A stretch of 64,000 nt of DNA, from assembly GCF_030406775.1 (NCBI RefSeq), contig NZ_CP129119.1:1770001-1834000 (forward strand), given 5' to 3'. The translations under genes were made by a program, and so were the position numbers. Positions 43,580-52,065 of this stretch are shown one piece after another (within the stretch, counting starts at the first letter, position 1; every line of letters starts with the position of its first letter). Source of the stretch: Sporosarcina trichiuri (GTDB lineage Bacteria > Bacillota > Bacilli > Bacillales_A > Planococcaceae). The notes under the pieces were generated by a model. That model made no database searches and was not told the DNA's origin. It saw only the letters and a list, made by a program, of their open reading frames with translations.

Positions 43580-44491
43580 ATGATCTATGATTGTGCCATA
43601 ATCGGCGGCGGTCCGGCCGGCCTGAACGCCGCGCTCGTCCTCGGCCGCAGCCGGCGGAATGTCGTGCTGTTCGATGACGATAACGCCCGCAACCGTGTCG
43701 TCCGGGAAGCGCACGGATTCCTGACAAGGGATGGCATCCGCCCGTCGGAACTCCGGAAGCTTGCCCATGAGGAACTGGCGGTGTATCCCACCGTCGAAGT
43801 GATCCGTGAGAAAGCCGTCGATGCCGAAAGAGTCACGAAAACACATTACGAGGTGACGTCGGCGTCCGGGAAAGTCTACCACTGCACGAAGATTCTGCTT
43901 GCGACCGGCCTGAAAGACGAACAGCCGAACATCCCGGGCATCGAGCGTTTCTACGGCACCAGCCTGTTCAGCTGCCCGTATTGCGACGGCTGGGAAGTCC
44001 GGGATGAGCCGCTTGCGGTCATTGCCGATAAGAACGTCTATAAACTCGCCAAGGAAGTGTTCACCTGGAGCCGGGACCTCATCGTCTTCACGAACGGGGA
44101 AGGCCGGCTGGAACTGGAAGATCGATCACGGCTGGAAGCCCATGGCATCCGTGTCTTCGAAGACATCATATCAGCCCTCGAAGGGACGGATGGCCAATTG
44201 GAATGCGTCCGGCTCGAGGACGGTACCCTGATCGACCGGTCCTATGGATTTGTCAGCCCCCTCTGGAGTCACGGCGATCATTTTGCAGAATCGCTCGGCT
44301 GTGAATTGAACGAAATCGGGGGGATCCGGACAGATGAGTACGGCCGGACAAATGTGTGGAACGTATATGCTGCGGGCGACATGGCCAATATCGTTCCGGC
44401 TCAGCTGATCGTAGCAGCCGGAAGCGGAAGTGCCGCCGCCATCGGAATTAACGGAGACCTGACCAATGAATTTTTCGACGGACCGACGTAA
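43580..44491 (+). CDS. Thioredoxin-reductase-like FAD/NAD(P)-dependent oxidoreductase
   Basis: A 303-residue flavoprotein. The FAD motif IIGGGPAGLNAALVLGRS begins at residue 8; the redox-active CPYC sits in FSCPYCDGWE near residue 136, and the C-terminal AAGDMANIVPAQLIVAAGSG contacts FAD. The order fits the thioredoxin-reductase-like group that includes small bacterial disulfide oxidases. The NADPH-binding glycine motif between is weak (LAVIADKNVYKLAKEV, no GxGxxA), so the electron acceptor may be oxygen rather than NADP. ATG 43580 follows AAGGA. Single-gene unit. Confidence 0.85.
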   Translation: MIYDCAIIGGGPAGLNAALVLGRSRRNVVLFDDDNARNRVVREAHGFLTRDGIRPSELRKLAHEELAVYPTVEVIREKAVDAERVTKTHYEVTSASGKVYHCTKILLATGLKDEQPNIPGIERFYGTSLFSCPYCDGWEVRDEPLAVIADKNVYKLAKEVFTWSRDLIVFTNGEGRLELEDRSRLEAHGIRVFEDIISALEGTDGQLECVRLEDGTLIDRSYGFVSPLWSHGDHFAESLGCELNEIGGIRTDEYGRTNVWNVYAAGDMANIVPAQLIVAAGSGSAAAIGINGDLTNEFFDGPT

Positions 44492-44504
44492 TTTTTGAAA
44501 CAGG

Positions 44505-44559
44505 AAAGACCGCACGGAACGGGAGGCTTCTTGTCCCGTTCCGTGCGGTCTTCTTTTTT
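44505..44559. terminator. Strong terminator after the flavoprotein gene
   Basis: GACCGCACGGAACGGGA pairs with TCCCGTTCCGTGCGGTC, followed by TTCTTTTTT. Confidence 0.95.
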
Positions 44560-44577
44560 CCAGCATGCACCCGTCAT

Positions 44578-45411
44578 TCATCGGATCCGGCTGTAACCGC
44601 TGCTGTAGCCGCGGTTCCGTTTTTTTCGTCGTTTGATAAGCACCCACAAGCTTAACAGCGCAAGCAGCAAGATGCAGATCGATACGGTCAGGATGATGCC
44701 GGGATAGTGCTCGTTCCAGCCATCCGGAGCAATGTGTTTGCTGTAGATTCCGATATAGGCCCAGACAAGAACAAAGCCATAAGGAGCACTCCATGTTCTG
44801 AGTATCGTCAAAATGCCGATGGCCACTCCGAGCAGCAGGACAATGACTGTCCATTTCGCATCCGAGAGCCCCCAACCGCTCCAGTCCGACTTGACGAGGA
44901 ACGCCGTGATATCTGCAATCGTCGCGACCGTGATCCAGCCGAAGTAGACGGTGAATGGCAGGCGCAAAAAGAACTTCTCTTTCATCGACAGCTCCGTTTT
45001 GCCCGTCATGGCAGTAATAACGATCAGGCTCACCAAGATGACCAGCATGAGCACGACCGAGAGGCCGAGCTTCCCGTAGTGCCAGGCCGCAATCCATAAG
45101 GCGTTCGCAACCGACGATACGGAAAACCAGACGGCCACCCGTTCCGTCAGCTGGCGCACTTTCGATCGTTCCCCAGTCCTGAAGAATCCGAGCTGATAGA
45201 TGACATGAAATGCAAGAAGTACGTAAATCAGGCCCCAGATAGCGAATGTATAGCCAGCCGGGGCAAATAGATTGCTGTACGAATCCGACACTTCCCCCGT
45301 CGTCATCCCATTCAGCGGCAGTGCATTTGCCAAGTAGTTCATGAGAATCATGAGGACGTATGTAATCAGCACGATCAGACCCGTCCTGCTGAATTTGCGT
45401 GTCCTTCCCAT
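44578..45411 (-). CDS. TspO/MBR-related tryptophan-rich membrane protein
   Basis: A 277-residue protein with about eight membrane helices, larger than classic TspO (about 160). It contains APAGYTFAIWGLIYVLLAFH near residue 50 and several tryptophans (SVANALWIAAWHYGK, FTVYFGWITVATIADI), which match the extended TspO/MBR-like proteins of Gram-positive bacteria. The role is unknown; small TspO proteins bind tetrapyrroles. AAGGAG is six bases before the ATG. It stands alone. Confidence 0.8.
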   Translation of the reverse strand: MGRTRKFSRTGLIVLITYVLMILMNYLANALPLNGMTTGEVSDSYSNLFAPAGYTFAIWGLIYVLLAFHVIYQLGFFRTGERSKVRQLTERVAVWFSVSSVANALWIAAWHYGKLGLSVVLMLVILVSLIVITAMTGKTELSMKEKFFLRLPFTVYFGWITVATIADITAFLVKSDWSGWGLSDAKWTVIVLLLGVAIGILTILRTWSAPYGFVLVWAYIGIYSKHIAPDGWNEHYPGIILTVSICILLLALLSLWVLIKRRKKRNRGYSSGYSRIR

Positions 45412-45478
45412 TTCTTCACTCCTTTCCTATTTGTATCTCTGGTTCAGTATTCCTTAGGGGGATCTCCATCAAACTTGG

Positions 45479-46963
45479 TCACCTGTTCTGTACGTCCTCT
45501 TGGCGGCCGTAATACCAACGGAGGAATGCAAGTGCTTCCTGAAGAGGGACATCCGGCAGGTCCGCATGCCGGACAGGATGCGCCCGATTGATGAACCGGA
45601 TGGTGGCAAGCCCTGTCATCTGCTGCAGTTTTGTCCGCTTGACTGATGCCTCGATGATTTTTTCACGGCGTGTCAGGAAGGTCGTTTTTTCAAAAACTCC
45701 TTCACTCAGCTGGATGTACACGCCGTCCATCGCATACTGCGTATTCCAGTAGCCTGCAGCCCGGCCCGCTGCGGTCAACAGCAGCAAAACAAACGCCACG
45801 AGCAGCCAGCCAAGCGTCAGCCCGAAGATGGATGGCCGGAAGTACACCAGTGCTGCCGTCACAATGAGCCAGACCCAATACGGTTTCATGAGCCGTACTG
45901 CGAGGGATTTTATCGGCAGCCGATGCATCCCTCCGAGCACTTTGAACTGCGGCAGCAGCTCATGGATCATCGTATGCGCCCGTTCGACCGGCAGGAACGG
46001 ATAGAGGGTGCTCACTTCGTGCTCCTCATCCCCCAAGTCGCCAGCACTGATCAATTTCACTTCTGCCAAGCCGAGCATCCGCTTCATGAACGACTGGGTG
46101 ATTTCTACCCCCTGCACCCTTCCTTTAGCAATAGTGAATGCTGTCTCGTCGACAGTCCCTTTCCGGATGAAGATCCGTTCATTATCCGAAGCGATTTCAT
46201 AGCTTCCATATTTCAAGAATGTCCATACCAGTCCCGCTATTACAGACAGCAGGACAAGCAGGATGACAGCAGCCGCAACGACCCAGCCGTTCGTCAGCAA
46301 GCCGCTGAACCGGCCTTTCAAATAGTCGTCAACGCTGAAGATCGAATCGAGCTTCGACAGAATCGATGCAGCCGCTGCAATCAGGACAAGGAAACTGAAG
46401 GATGTGAATGCGGCTTTCACCGTATCTTTCCGGGTCGGCGTGAAGTGGACAGTCCGGTCGGCAGGTGCAGCCGGGCCGCTGCCCTCCTCATCACTTGCCC
46501 CGCTTTCCACAGCGACCGGATGGTGTACAGCATGCACCGCTGCTTCCAGCTTGTCAGCTTCCGTGGGAGCCAGCACATCGAATTTGACACTTGCATTCAT
46601 ACCGGACGTGCCAGTTTCGAATGTCACCGAGGTCACCCCGAACAGTTTATGGAGCAGTGACCGATGCCGGTGGATATTCTGGATGCGGCTGTAATCGACA
46701 GTGCGCTCCGTCTTTTCAAACAGTCCTTCCTCCAGCCGGAACGCGTCGGTGTCTGCCGCATATCGATGCGTGAACCATTTCAGAATGCTGCTGATGACCG
46801 TCGCGGCAAGCGCGGCCAGCATGAGCCAGCGGCTGATCCGATTCAGCCAGGAGTCCGACTGGATGTTGAGCATCATTATGACGATGATGATCCCGAAATT
46901 CTTCAGGAAGCCAGCGATGCTGAATAGGATCGTCAGCGGATGATAGCGTCGGTATGTCATCAT
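45479..46963 (-). CDS. ydbT: YdbT-like bacterial PH-domain membrane protein
   Basis: A 494-residue membrane protein with repeated bPH2 (DUF304) domains: DTDAFRLEEGLFEKTERTVD, then ERIFIRKGTVDETAFTIAKG and GVYIQLSEGVFEKTTFLTRR, each preceded by paired membrane helices. Its start overlaps the end of the ydbS-like gene (ATGA at 46960-46963). In Bacillus, YdbS and YdbT are linked to protection against amyloliquecidin-like bacteriocins and to the SigW regulon; I cannot confirm SigW control from this sequence. Confidence 0.9.
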   Translation of the reverse strand: MMTYRRYHPLTILFSIAGFLKNFGIIIVIMMLNIQSDSWLNRISRWLMLAALAATVISSILKWFTHRYAADTDAFRLEEGLFEKTERTVDYSRIQNIHRHRSLLHKLFGVTSVTFETGTSGMNASVKFDVLAPTEADKLEAAVHAVHHPVAVESGASDEEGSGPAAPADRTVHFTPTRKDTVKAAFTSFSFLVLIAAAASILSKLDSIFSVDDYLKGRFSGLLTNGWVVAAAVILLVLLSVIAGLVWTFLKYGSYEIASDNERIFIRKGTVDETAFTIAKGRVQGVEITQSFMKRMLGLAEVKLISAGDLGDEEHEVSTLYPFLPVERAHTMIHELLPQFKVLGGMHRLPIKSLAVRLMKPYWVWLIVTAALVYFRPSIFGLTLGWLLVAFVLLLLTAAGRAAGYWNTQYAMDGVYIQLSEGVFEKTTFLTRREKIIEASVKRTKLQQMTGLATIRFINRAHPVRHADLPDVPLQEALAFLRWYYGRQEDVQNR

Positions 46964-47457
46964 TCATCCACTTCCCGGATTTTTGCATAGACTGCGATCA
47001 TGTTACGCAGTTCGAGCGCCGTCTCTTTCTTCAATGCCGGAATCCCATGGGTCGACCCCATGGTTTCAATTTCCAGTGAGTACAAGTTGTAGCGCCGCAA
47101 GATCGGTCCCTGATTCGTCGAGACCGCCTGGATTTTCGCCATTGGCACCAATTCATGGACTTCATGGAAGGCGCCGGATTTCAGCTGGAGAAACTCCTCA
47201 TCCGCACTGTAACGGTAGTACCGATGCAACAGTACAGGCCGAACCCCGATTCCCCAGACGGCGGACAGCAAAGTGAGTGCCGCCAAGATGGCTATCGTCC
47301 ATTCCGCCCAGCGGCCCCAAGAGAACCAGACATTCAGCCCGTACAAAACGGCCAGCAGCACTGCAGTGACGCCATGTCCCACCGTGGATCCGAGCCGCAG
47401 CGCCGGCACCGTCTGTTCCGCCAGCCGTTGCTCGGGCATTTTGATTTCCTGTTCCAT
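46960..47457 (-). CDS. ydbS: YdbS-like PH-domain membrane protein
   Basis: A 165-residue protein: two membrane helices (about 30-72), then one bPH2 domain containing RYSADEEFLQLKSGAFHEVH and VPMAKIQAVSTNQGPILRRY. The start ATG 47457 follows GGAGG with seven-base spacing; earlier starts are poorly placed. It is translationally coupled to the YdbT-like gene, and the pair likely forms one membrane complex. The unit has no obvious terminator in the 67 bp after ydbT. Confidence 0.88.
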   Translation of the reverse strand: MEQEIKMPEQRLAEQTVPALRLGSTVGHGVTAVLLAVLYGLNVWFSWGRWAEWTIAILAALTLLSAVWGIGVRPVLLHRYYRYSADEEFLQLKSGAFHEVHELVPMAKIQAVSTNQGPILRRYNLYSLEIETMGSTHGIPALKKETALELRNMIAVYAKIREVDE

Positions 47458-47550
47458 CCGCATCCCTCCGCACGTGATCATCTGTCTACATTACAACAAA
47501 ATTCGGAACGAGAATCAAAGATTGCGAGCGGCTGCCGCGGAGTAAAGTAT

Positions 47551-47684
47551 GGAATTGTGCCCAGTTGCCGATAAATTCGGCAAAGTGGCCGATAGTTCAC
47601 ATGTTCTGTCCGATATCTCCAGCCAAATGTCCAATAAGCGGCGCCAAACGGCCGATACTTCACACACTTTGTCCGATATACACC
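47551..47684 (+). repeat. 21-bp-period array D
   Basis: A leader (GAATTGTG, then TGCCGATAAATTCGGC) is followed by units starting at 47586, 47607, 47628, 47649 and 47670, each 21 bp. One unit is degenerate (TGTCCAATAAGCGG), showing drift. It ends 15 bp before the helD terminator. Confidence 0.9.
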
Positions 47685-47698
47685 TTCCGAACGCACTG

Positions 47699-47731
47699 AA
47701 GAACCCTGCCGGCACCGCCAGCAGGGTTCTT
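47699..47731 (-). terminator. Terminator of helD
   Basis: AAGAACCCTGC pairs with GCAGGGTTCTT around a CG-rich loop. Confidence 0.8.
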
Positions 47732-47738
47732 CCGTCTT

Positions 47739-49961
47739 TCACCCGAGCAGCGCATCCGCAGCGCGGCCGAGTATATGGAGCTCATGCATCGGGCGGGTCA
47801 TCGCCACGTAAAGGAGTTTGCGGTCGATCGCCGTATCGCGGAATGGATCGGTGTACGCCGCGATGAGCACCGCATCGAACTCCAGCCCTTTCGACAGGAC
47901 GCTCGGGACGATCAGCAGACGGGACTCATCGATATCACTGTCCGGCATCAGGAGCTGGACCGCCATCCCCGCCTGCTCAAGCGCCGCTGTCAGTGACTGC
48001 GCTTCCGCCATCGTCTTGCAGATCATCGCGACCGACCGATGGCCTCTAGATGCGATTTCCTCCAGAACCAGCTTCAGCTGCCCGCTGTCCAGCACGTCCA
48101 TCTCATGGAATACCGGAGGGATCCCATGCCGCACGACAGGTTCGACGAGCGGCAGGTCCTCATCCATCTGTGCAAGCACCGTGTTGGCGAGTTCCATGAC
48201 TTCGATCGTCGTCCGGTAGCTCTTCTGAAGCGTCGTGTACGTCGCTTCGGGCAGCATCTGCAGCACCGGCTCCCAGGACGTCAGCGCCCGGTAGCTGTGG
48301 ATGCCCTGCGCCAGGTCGCCGACGAGCGTGAACAGGTCCGTGCCGAGACCGTCATGCAGCGCCGCCAGCTGGTATTCGCTGTAATCCTGCGCTTCGTCGA
48401 TGAACACCGCGCGCATCTTCCATTCGCCGTCCAGTCCTTTCAACTGGATATGCAGGTCATAGAGCGCTGCCAGATCCTCGGACTCCCACGTATTCTTCGT
48501 ATGCATACCGCGGAATGCAGCTGTGAACTCCTCCGTCCACTCCGGCGCCAGTTCCTCCTGCAGCGCGCTGTCTGTCAGCCAAGTGCGGTACAGCGATTTC
48601 ACATTGAACTTCTTGAAGCGTTTCATATAGGAAGAGACTTTCCGCTTCCCTTCCCGTTCCACGGCAGGCAGCCGGACGTCCCGTTCATCCATGATCATCG
48701 TGATGCGCAGCCTGCGCTTTTCGTCGTCCTTGATGCCGTACAGCGCTTTGTCGAGCGCTTCTTCATATTTATCCGACAGCAGCGCATACAGCTGCTTCCG
48801 CTTCCGTGTCACTTCTGAGTTCATGATCAGACGTATCCGCTCCAGCCGTTTCTCGATCGGCAAGTATCCGAAATCCTCCAGGAAAAGATTCCGGAGCCGT
48901 TTCGCCCCCATGATCCTGTATTTGTCGATGAATACGTCTTCGAACAGCGCAGCCGTCTCAGCCTCGAGCTTCCGTATGTAGCGCTCCATGATCCGCCGGT
49001 ACTCCCCGGACCCTTTCAGCCGGGCGACCGTAATCGCCGGATCTTCAGCAGACGCCGAGGAAGCGAGCCGCTCCAGCCTGCCGTTCGGGTCTGTCAGGTT
49101 CAAGTTCAGTCCGGTGGCCGCCAGCACATAGTCTTCATACGTTGTCTGGTTGACGGCCCCGACGCCGAGCTCCGGCAGCACATCGGCAATATAATCCATG
49201 AACAGTTTGCTCGGCGCGAGGATCATCAATTTGTCTGCCGGGAAATCGGTCCCCATCGTATAGAGGAAATACGAAATCCGGTGGAGGGCGATCGTCGTCT
49301 TTCCGCTGCCGGCTGCCCCCTGCACGATGATCGGCTTATGGAGGCTGGCCCGGATGATGTCGTTCTGCTCCGACTGGATGGTCGAGATGATCTCGGTCAG
49401 CCGGACGTCCGCCTTGCCGGCAAGCGCCTCCTGCAGCAGTTCGTCATTCGTCGTCAGATCGATATCCCGGACGCCGAGCAGTTCGCCGTCCTCGATCTGG
49501 TACTGCCGCTTCGAATGCAGATGACCGTGGATCTGCTCACCGCGGACGTCATACGTCAGATCACCGAGCCGCCCGTCATAATAGACGTTCGCGACGGGCG
49601 AGCGCCAGTCGACGATGATCGGATCCTGCGTCTCCTGATGGAAGACGGACGTTTTGCCGATGTAGAGCATCTGGTCCTTTTCATCATCAGGCTGGAAGTG
49701 GATACGGGCGAAATACGGTTTCTGCTGTACCGCTTCAAAGGTTTCCTTCTGGGATCGTGCCATTTCGAAAAATCGGGTGTTCGTGAGGATGTTGATGTAG
49801 CTCAGACTGGAGTCCAAGTAGTCGAGATCGGCCATCGAATGGCGGATCTGCTCCTGTGAGGCATCCACGTCACGCTGCGATTCAGCCAGCAGCCGCTGCA
49901 TGTAGTGGATGGTATACTCCAGACGTTCAGCCTCAAACTCAAAATCGGGGTGTCTCTGCAT
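47739..49961 (-). CDS. helD: HelD-like RNA polymerase recycling helicase (UvrD/Rep family)
   Basis: A 740-residue superfamily 1 ATPase; Bacillus HelD has 774. An N-terminal antiparallel coiled coil (residues 1-70), which in HelD reaches the secondary channel of RNA polymerase, precedes Walker A (VQGAAGSGKTTIALHR, about 210). Walker B is DEAQDYSEYQLAAL, then LVGDLAQGIHSY and LSKGLEFDAVLIAA (motif V) and YVAMTRPMHEL (motif VI). HelD removes stalled RNA polymerase from DNA. GGAGGG precedes the ATG. Single-gene unit between two 21-bp arrays. Confidence 0.92.
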   Translation of the reverse strand: MQRHPDFEFEAERLEYTIHYMQRLLAESQRDVDASQEQIRHSMADLDYLDSSLSYINILTNTRFFEMARSQKETFEAVQQKPYFARIHFQPDDEKDQMLYIGKTSVFHQETQDPIIVDWRSPVANVYYDGRLGDLTYDVRGEQIHGHLHSKRQYQIEDGELLGVRDIDLTTNDELLQEALAGKADVRLTEIISTIQSEQNDIIRASLHKPIIVQGAAGSGKTTIALHRISYFLYTMGTDFPADKLMILAPSKLFMDYIADVLPELGVGAVNQTTYEDYVLAATGLNLNLTDPNGRLERLASSASAEDPAITVARLKGSGEYRRIMERYIRKLEAETAALFEDVFIDKYRIMGAKRLRNLFLEDFGYLPIEKRLERIRLIMNSEVTRKRKQLYALLSDKYEEALDKALYGIKDDEKRRLRITMIMDERDVRLPAVEREGKRKVSSYMKRFKKFNVKSLYRTWLTDSALQEELAPEWTEEFTAAFRGMHTKNTWESEDLAALYDLHIQLKGLDGEWKMRAVFIDEAQDYSEYQLAALHDGLGTDLFTLVGDLAQGIHSYRALTSWEPVLQMLPEATYTTLQKSYRTTIEVMELANTVLAQMDEDLPLVEPVVRHGIPPVFHEMDVLDSGQLKLVLEEIASRGHRSVAMICKTMAEAQSLTAALEQAGMAVQLLMPDSDIDESRLLIVPSVLSKGLEFDAVLIAAYTDPFRDTAIDRKLLYVAMTRPMHELHILGRAADALLG

Positions 49962-50113
49962 GGACAGACCCTCCGTTTCCTGAAATTTGTCCTGCCGTTT
50001 CCGGATTGCTTAGGGGAAATTTTAAACAGACGATGATTGTACCATTGCCAGCAGCCTGCCGCAACATGAATTTCGAAAATTCAGGTACAGGTATGTTCCT
50101 GACGACCCATTCC

Positions 50114-50248
50114 TTGAATTGTGTTTAAGTGCCGGTAAATTCGGCGATGTGGCCGATACTTCGTTCCATTCGTCCGATATCTCCGCCAATCTGTCCGATA
50201 CTTCGCGCCATGTGTCCGATACTTCACCCGATCTGTCCGATACCCCCC
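50114..50248 (+). repeat. 21-bp-period array E
   Basis: A leader with TTGAATTGTG and GGTAAATTCGGC is followed by units at 50150, 50171, 50192, 50213 and 50234, each starting YGKCCGATA. It lies between the helD start and the opuAC terminator; the rest of this 344-bp gap is helD promoter-side sequence in which I see no clear motif. Confidence 0.92.
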
Positions 50249-50271
50249 GGCCAGCACTCCTCAGCACATGT

Positions 50272-50298
50272 AAAAACCCCCGCCAGCCGGCGGGGGTT
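50272..50298 (-). terminator. Terminator of the opuA operon
   Basis: AACCCCCGCC and GGCGGGGGTT pair around AGCC; the minus strand continues with TTT. Confidence 0.9.
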
Positions 50299-50305
50299 CA
50301 AAGTG

Positions 50306-51217
50306 TTATTCCTTCAAGTCTTCAATTGAGTCGATATCCATGTATTCCGGTACTGTCAGACCGATCTTGACACCTTCCATGCTGACGCCGACATCTTCGA
50401 ACTTGCCGTCATACTTTTCAGCATACGTCTTGTGTGTCACCGGCAGCCATCCTGCGAGCAGGGCATCGGCACTGCCGTCAGCGACCGCTGTCCACATCGG
50501 ACCGGCTTCCACTTGTGACATCTTGACGTTATAGCCTTTGCTCTCCAGCACTTTCGCCATCACATTCGTGCTGGCCACTGTGCTGTCCCATGCAACATAG
50601 ACGAATTTGAATTCATCGCCGTCGACATCTTCCACACCATCTGTCCATTCCGCGACTTTGTCCGGATTGTCATCGATCCAGCTCTGTGCCGCTTCTTCGG
50701 GATCTTTCCCGTCGATGATGTCCACCATGACAGTCCCCATATCGTCCTCTTCCCACTTGAAGTTCGACAGGATTTCATGGGCTTCCGGCTTTTCATCTTT
50801 CAGCTTCATGCTGCCGATGGTATGGATCTCTTCATCGCCGCCGTACGAGCCTTCCGGGTCATCCAGATACTTCAGGTCGTATTTCGTGAACATCCAGTGC
50901 GGCGACCAGCCCGTCACGATGATCGGCTCCTCTTTGTCATACGCTTTCTTCAGAGCGGCCGTCATGGCAGCCCCGGAGCCTGTCGTCAATGTCCATTTGT
51001 CGAGGCCATAATCGTCGATGGCACGGTTCGTCGCTTCCATGATGCCTGCGCCCGGGTCGATACCGGTGATCTTGTAATCGACTTGTTCGCCGACCGGTTT
51101 ATCCGAAGATCCGCCGGATGCGCTGCCTTTGTCCGCGTCATCGTCGCCGCATGCTGCGAGCCCCAACGCCAATAGTGATACCGCACTGATTCCTGCTAGT
51201 TTTTTCGTCAATTTCAT
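50306..51217 (-). CDS. opuAC: Glycine betaine ABC transporter, substrate-binding lipoprotein
   Basis: A 303-residue lipoprotein: signal peptide with lipobox LGLAAC (Cys near residue 22), then an OpuAC-type fold with the ligand-cage tryptophans in VTGWSPHWMFTKYDL and AGWLPVTHKTYAEKYD. It captures glycine betaine or proline betaine outside the cell. The start ATG 51217 overlaps the stop of opuAB (ATGA). A longer frame upstream is only the opposite reading of opuAB. Last gene of the operon. Confidence 0.95.
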   Translation of the reverse strand: MKLTKKLAGISAVSLLALGLAACGDDDADKGSASGGSSDKPVGEQVDYKITGIDPGAGIMEATNRAIDDYGLDKWTLTTGSGAAMTAALKKAYDKEEPIIVTGWSPHWMFTKYDLKYLDDPEGSYGGDEEIHTIGSMKLKDEKPEAHEILSNFKWEEDDMGTVMVDIIDGKDPEEAAQSWIDDNPDKVAEWTDGVEDVDGDEFKFVYVAWDSTVASTNVMAKVLESKGYNVKMSQVEAGPMWTAVADGSADALLAGWLPVTHKTYAEKYDGKFEDVGVSMEGVKIGLTVPEYMDIDSIEDLKE

Positions 51218-52065
51218 GATTCGTTTCCCCCTTGTTTGGATCGTCCTGCATGTTGCGTAATCCTGTCGAGAATGATGGCGACCAATACGATGGCGACACC
51301 TGTTTCCACGCCGACCCCTGTCTTCAGCTGGGTGACCGCCTGATACACTTTCGTACCGAGCCCCGGTGCACCGACCATCGAGGCGATGACGACCATCGAC
51401 AGCGACAGCATGATGCTCTGGTTCACACCGGCCATGATGTTCGGCTTTGCAAGCGGGATCTGCACTTTCAGCAGGCGCTGCCAAGTCGTCGAGCCGAACG
51501 CCTCCGTCGCTTCAATCAAGTCCTGCGGCACCTGTTCGATGCCGAGCATCGTCAGCCGGATTGTCGGCGGCATCGCAAAGATGATGGAAGCGACGAGCCC
51601 CGGCACCACTCCGATATTGAAGAAGAAGATCGCCGGGATCAGATAGACGAACGCCGGCATCGTCTGCATCAGGTCGAGGATCGGTGTGATGATGCGACGG
51701 GCCGCCAGCTGCTGGGACATCCAAATGCCGATCGGCACCCCGATGATGATGGCGATGACCACCGACGTCAGCACCAGCGCAAGCATCTGCAGCATCGGGT
51801 ACCAATACCCCAAATAGTCGATGAACAGGAAGCCGAACAGTGTCAGCGCCGCAATTTTCTTCGTGGACAGCCACCAGGCGATCACCGCGAAGATCACAGC
51901 CAGCAGAATCGATGGCGGGAAGTCGAGCACTTCCACGAATGCTTCAACGGTCGTCTCCAAGCCGGTTGCAATGCCGTCAAACAATGGCCCGAACATATCG
52001 ACCAGCCAGTCGACCCCTTCATCGATCCAATCCGCAAACGGCAGTCTCGGAAGCAGTTCATTCAT
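51214..52065 (-). CDS. opuAB: Glycine betaine ABC transporter, permease
   Basis: A 283-residue permease. An extracytoplasmic N-terminal part (LPFADWIDEGVDWLVDM) precedes about six helices; the ATPase-contact loop EAFGSTTWQRLLKVQIPLA and GVNQSIMLSLSMVVIASMVG are typical of OpuAB/ProW. Start ATG 52065 overlaps the end of opuAA by 8 bp and uses GAGGTG in that gene. It is coupled at both ends to its partners. Confidence 0.95.
   Translation of the reverse strand: MNELLPRLPFADWIDEGVDWLVDMFGPLFDGIATGLETTVEAFVEVLDFPPSILLAVIFAVIAWWLSTKKIAALTLFGFLFIDYLGYWYPMLQMLALVLTSVVIAIIIGVPIGIWMSQQLAARRIITPILDLMQTMPAFVYLIPAIFFFNIGVVPGLVASIIFAMPPTIRLTMLGIEQVPQDLIEATEAFGSTTWQRLLKVQIPLAKPNIMAGVNQSIMLSLSMVVIASMVGAPGLGTKVYQAVTQLKTGVGVETGVAIVLVAIILDRITQHAGRSKQGGNES

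Noticed and set aside
51218..51484. An extended start for opuAC giving 88 more residues.
   Set aside because: It overlaps opuAB out of frame and would destroy the signal peptide and lipobox that begin at 51217.
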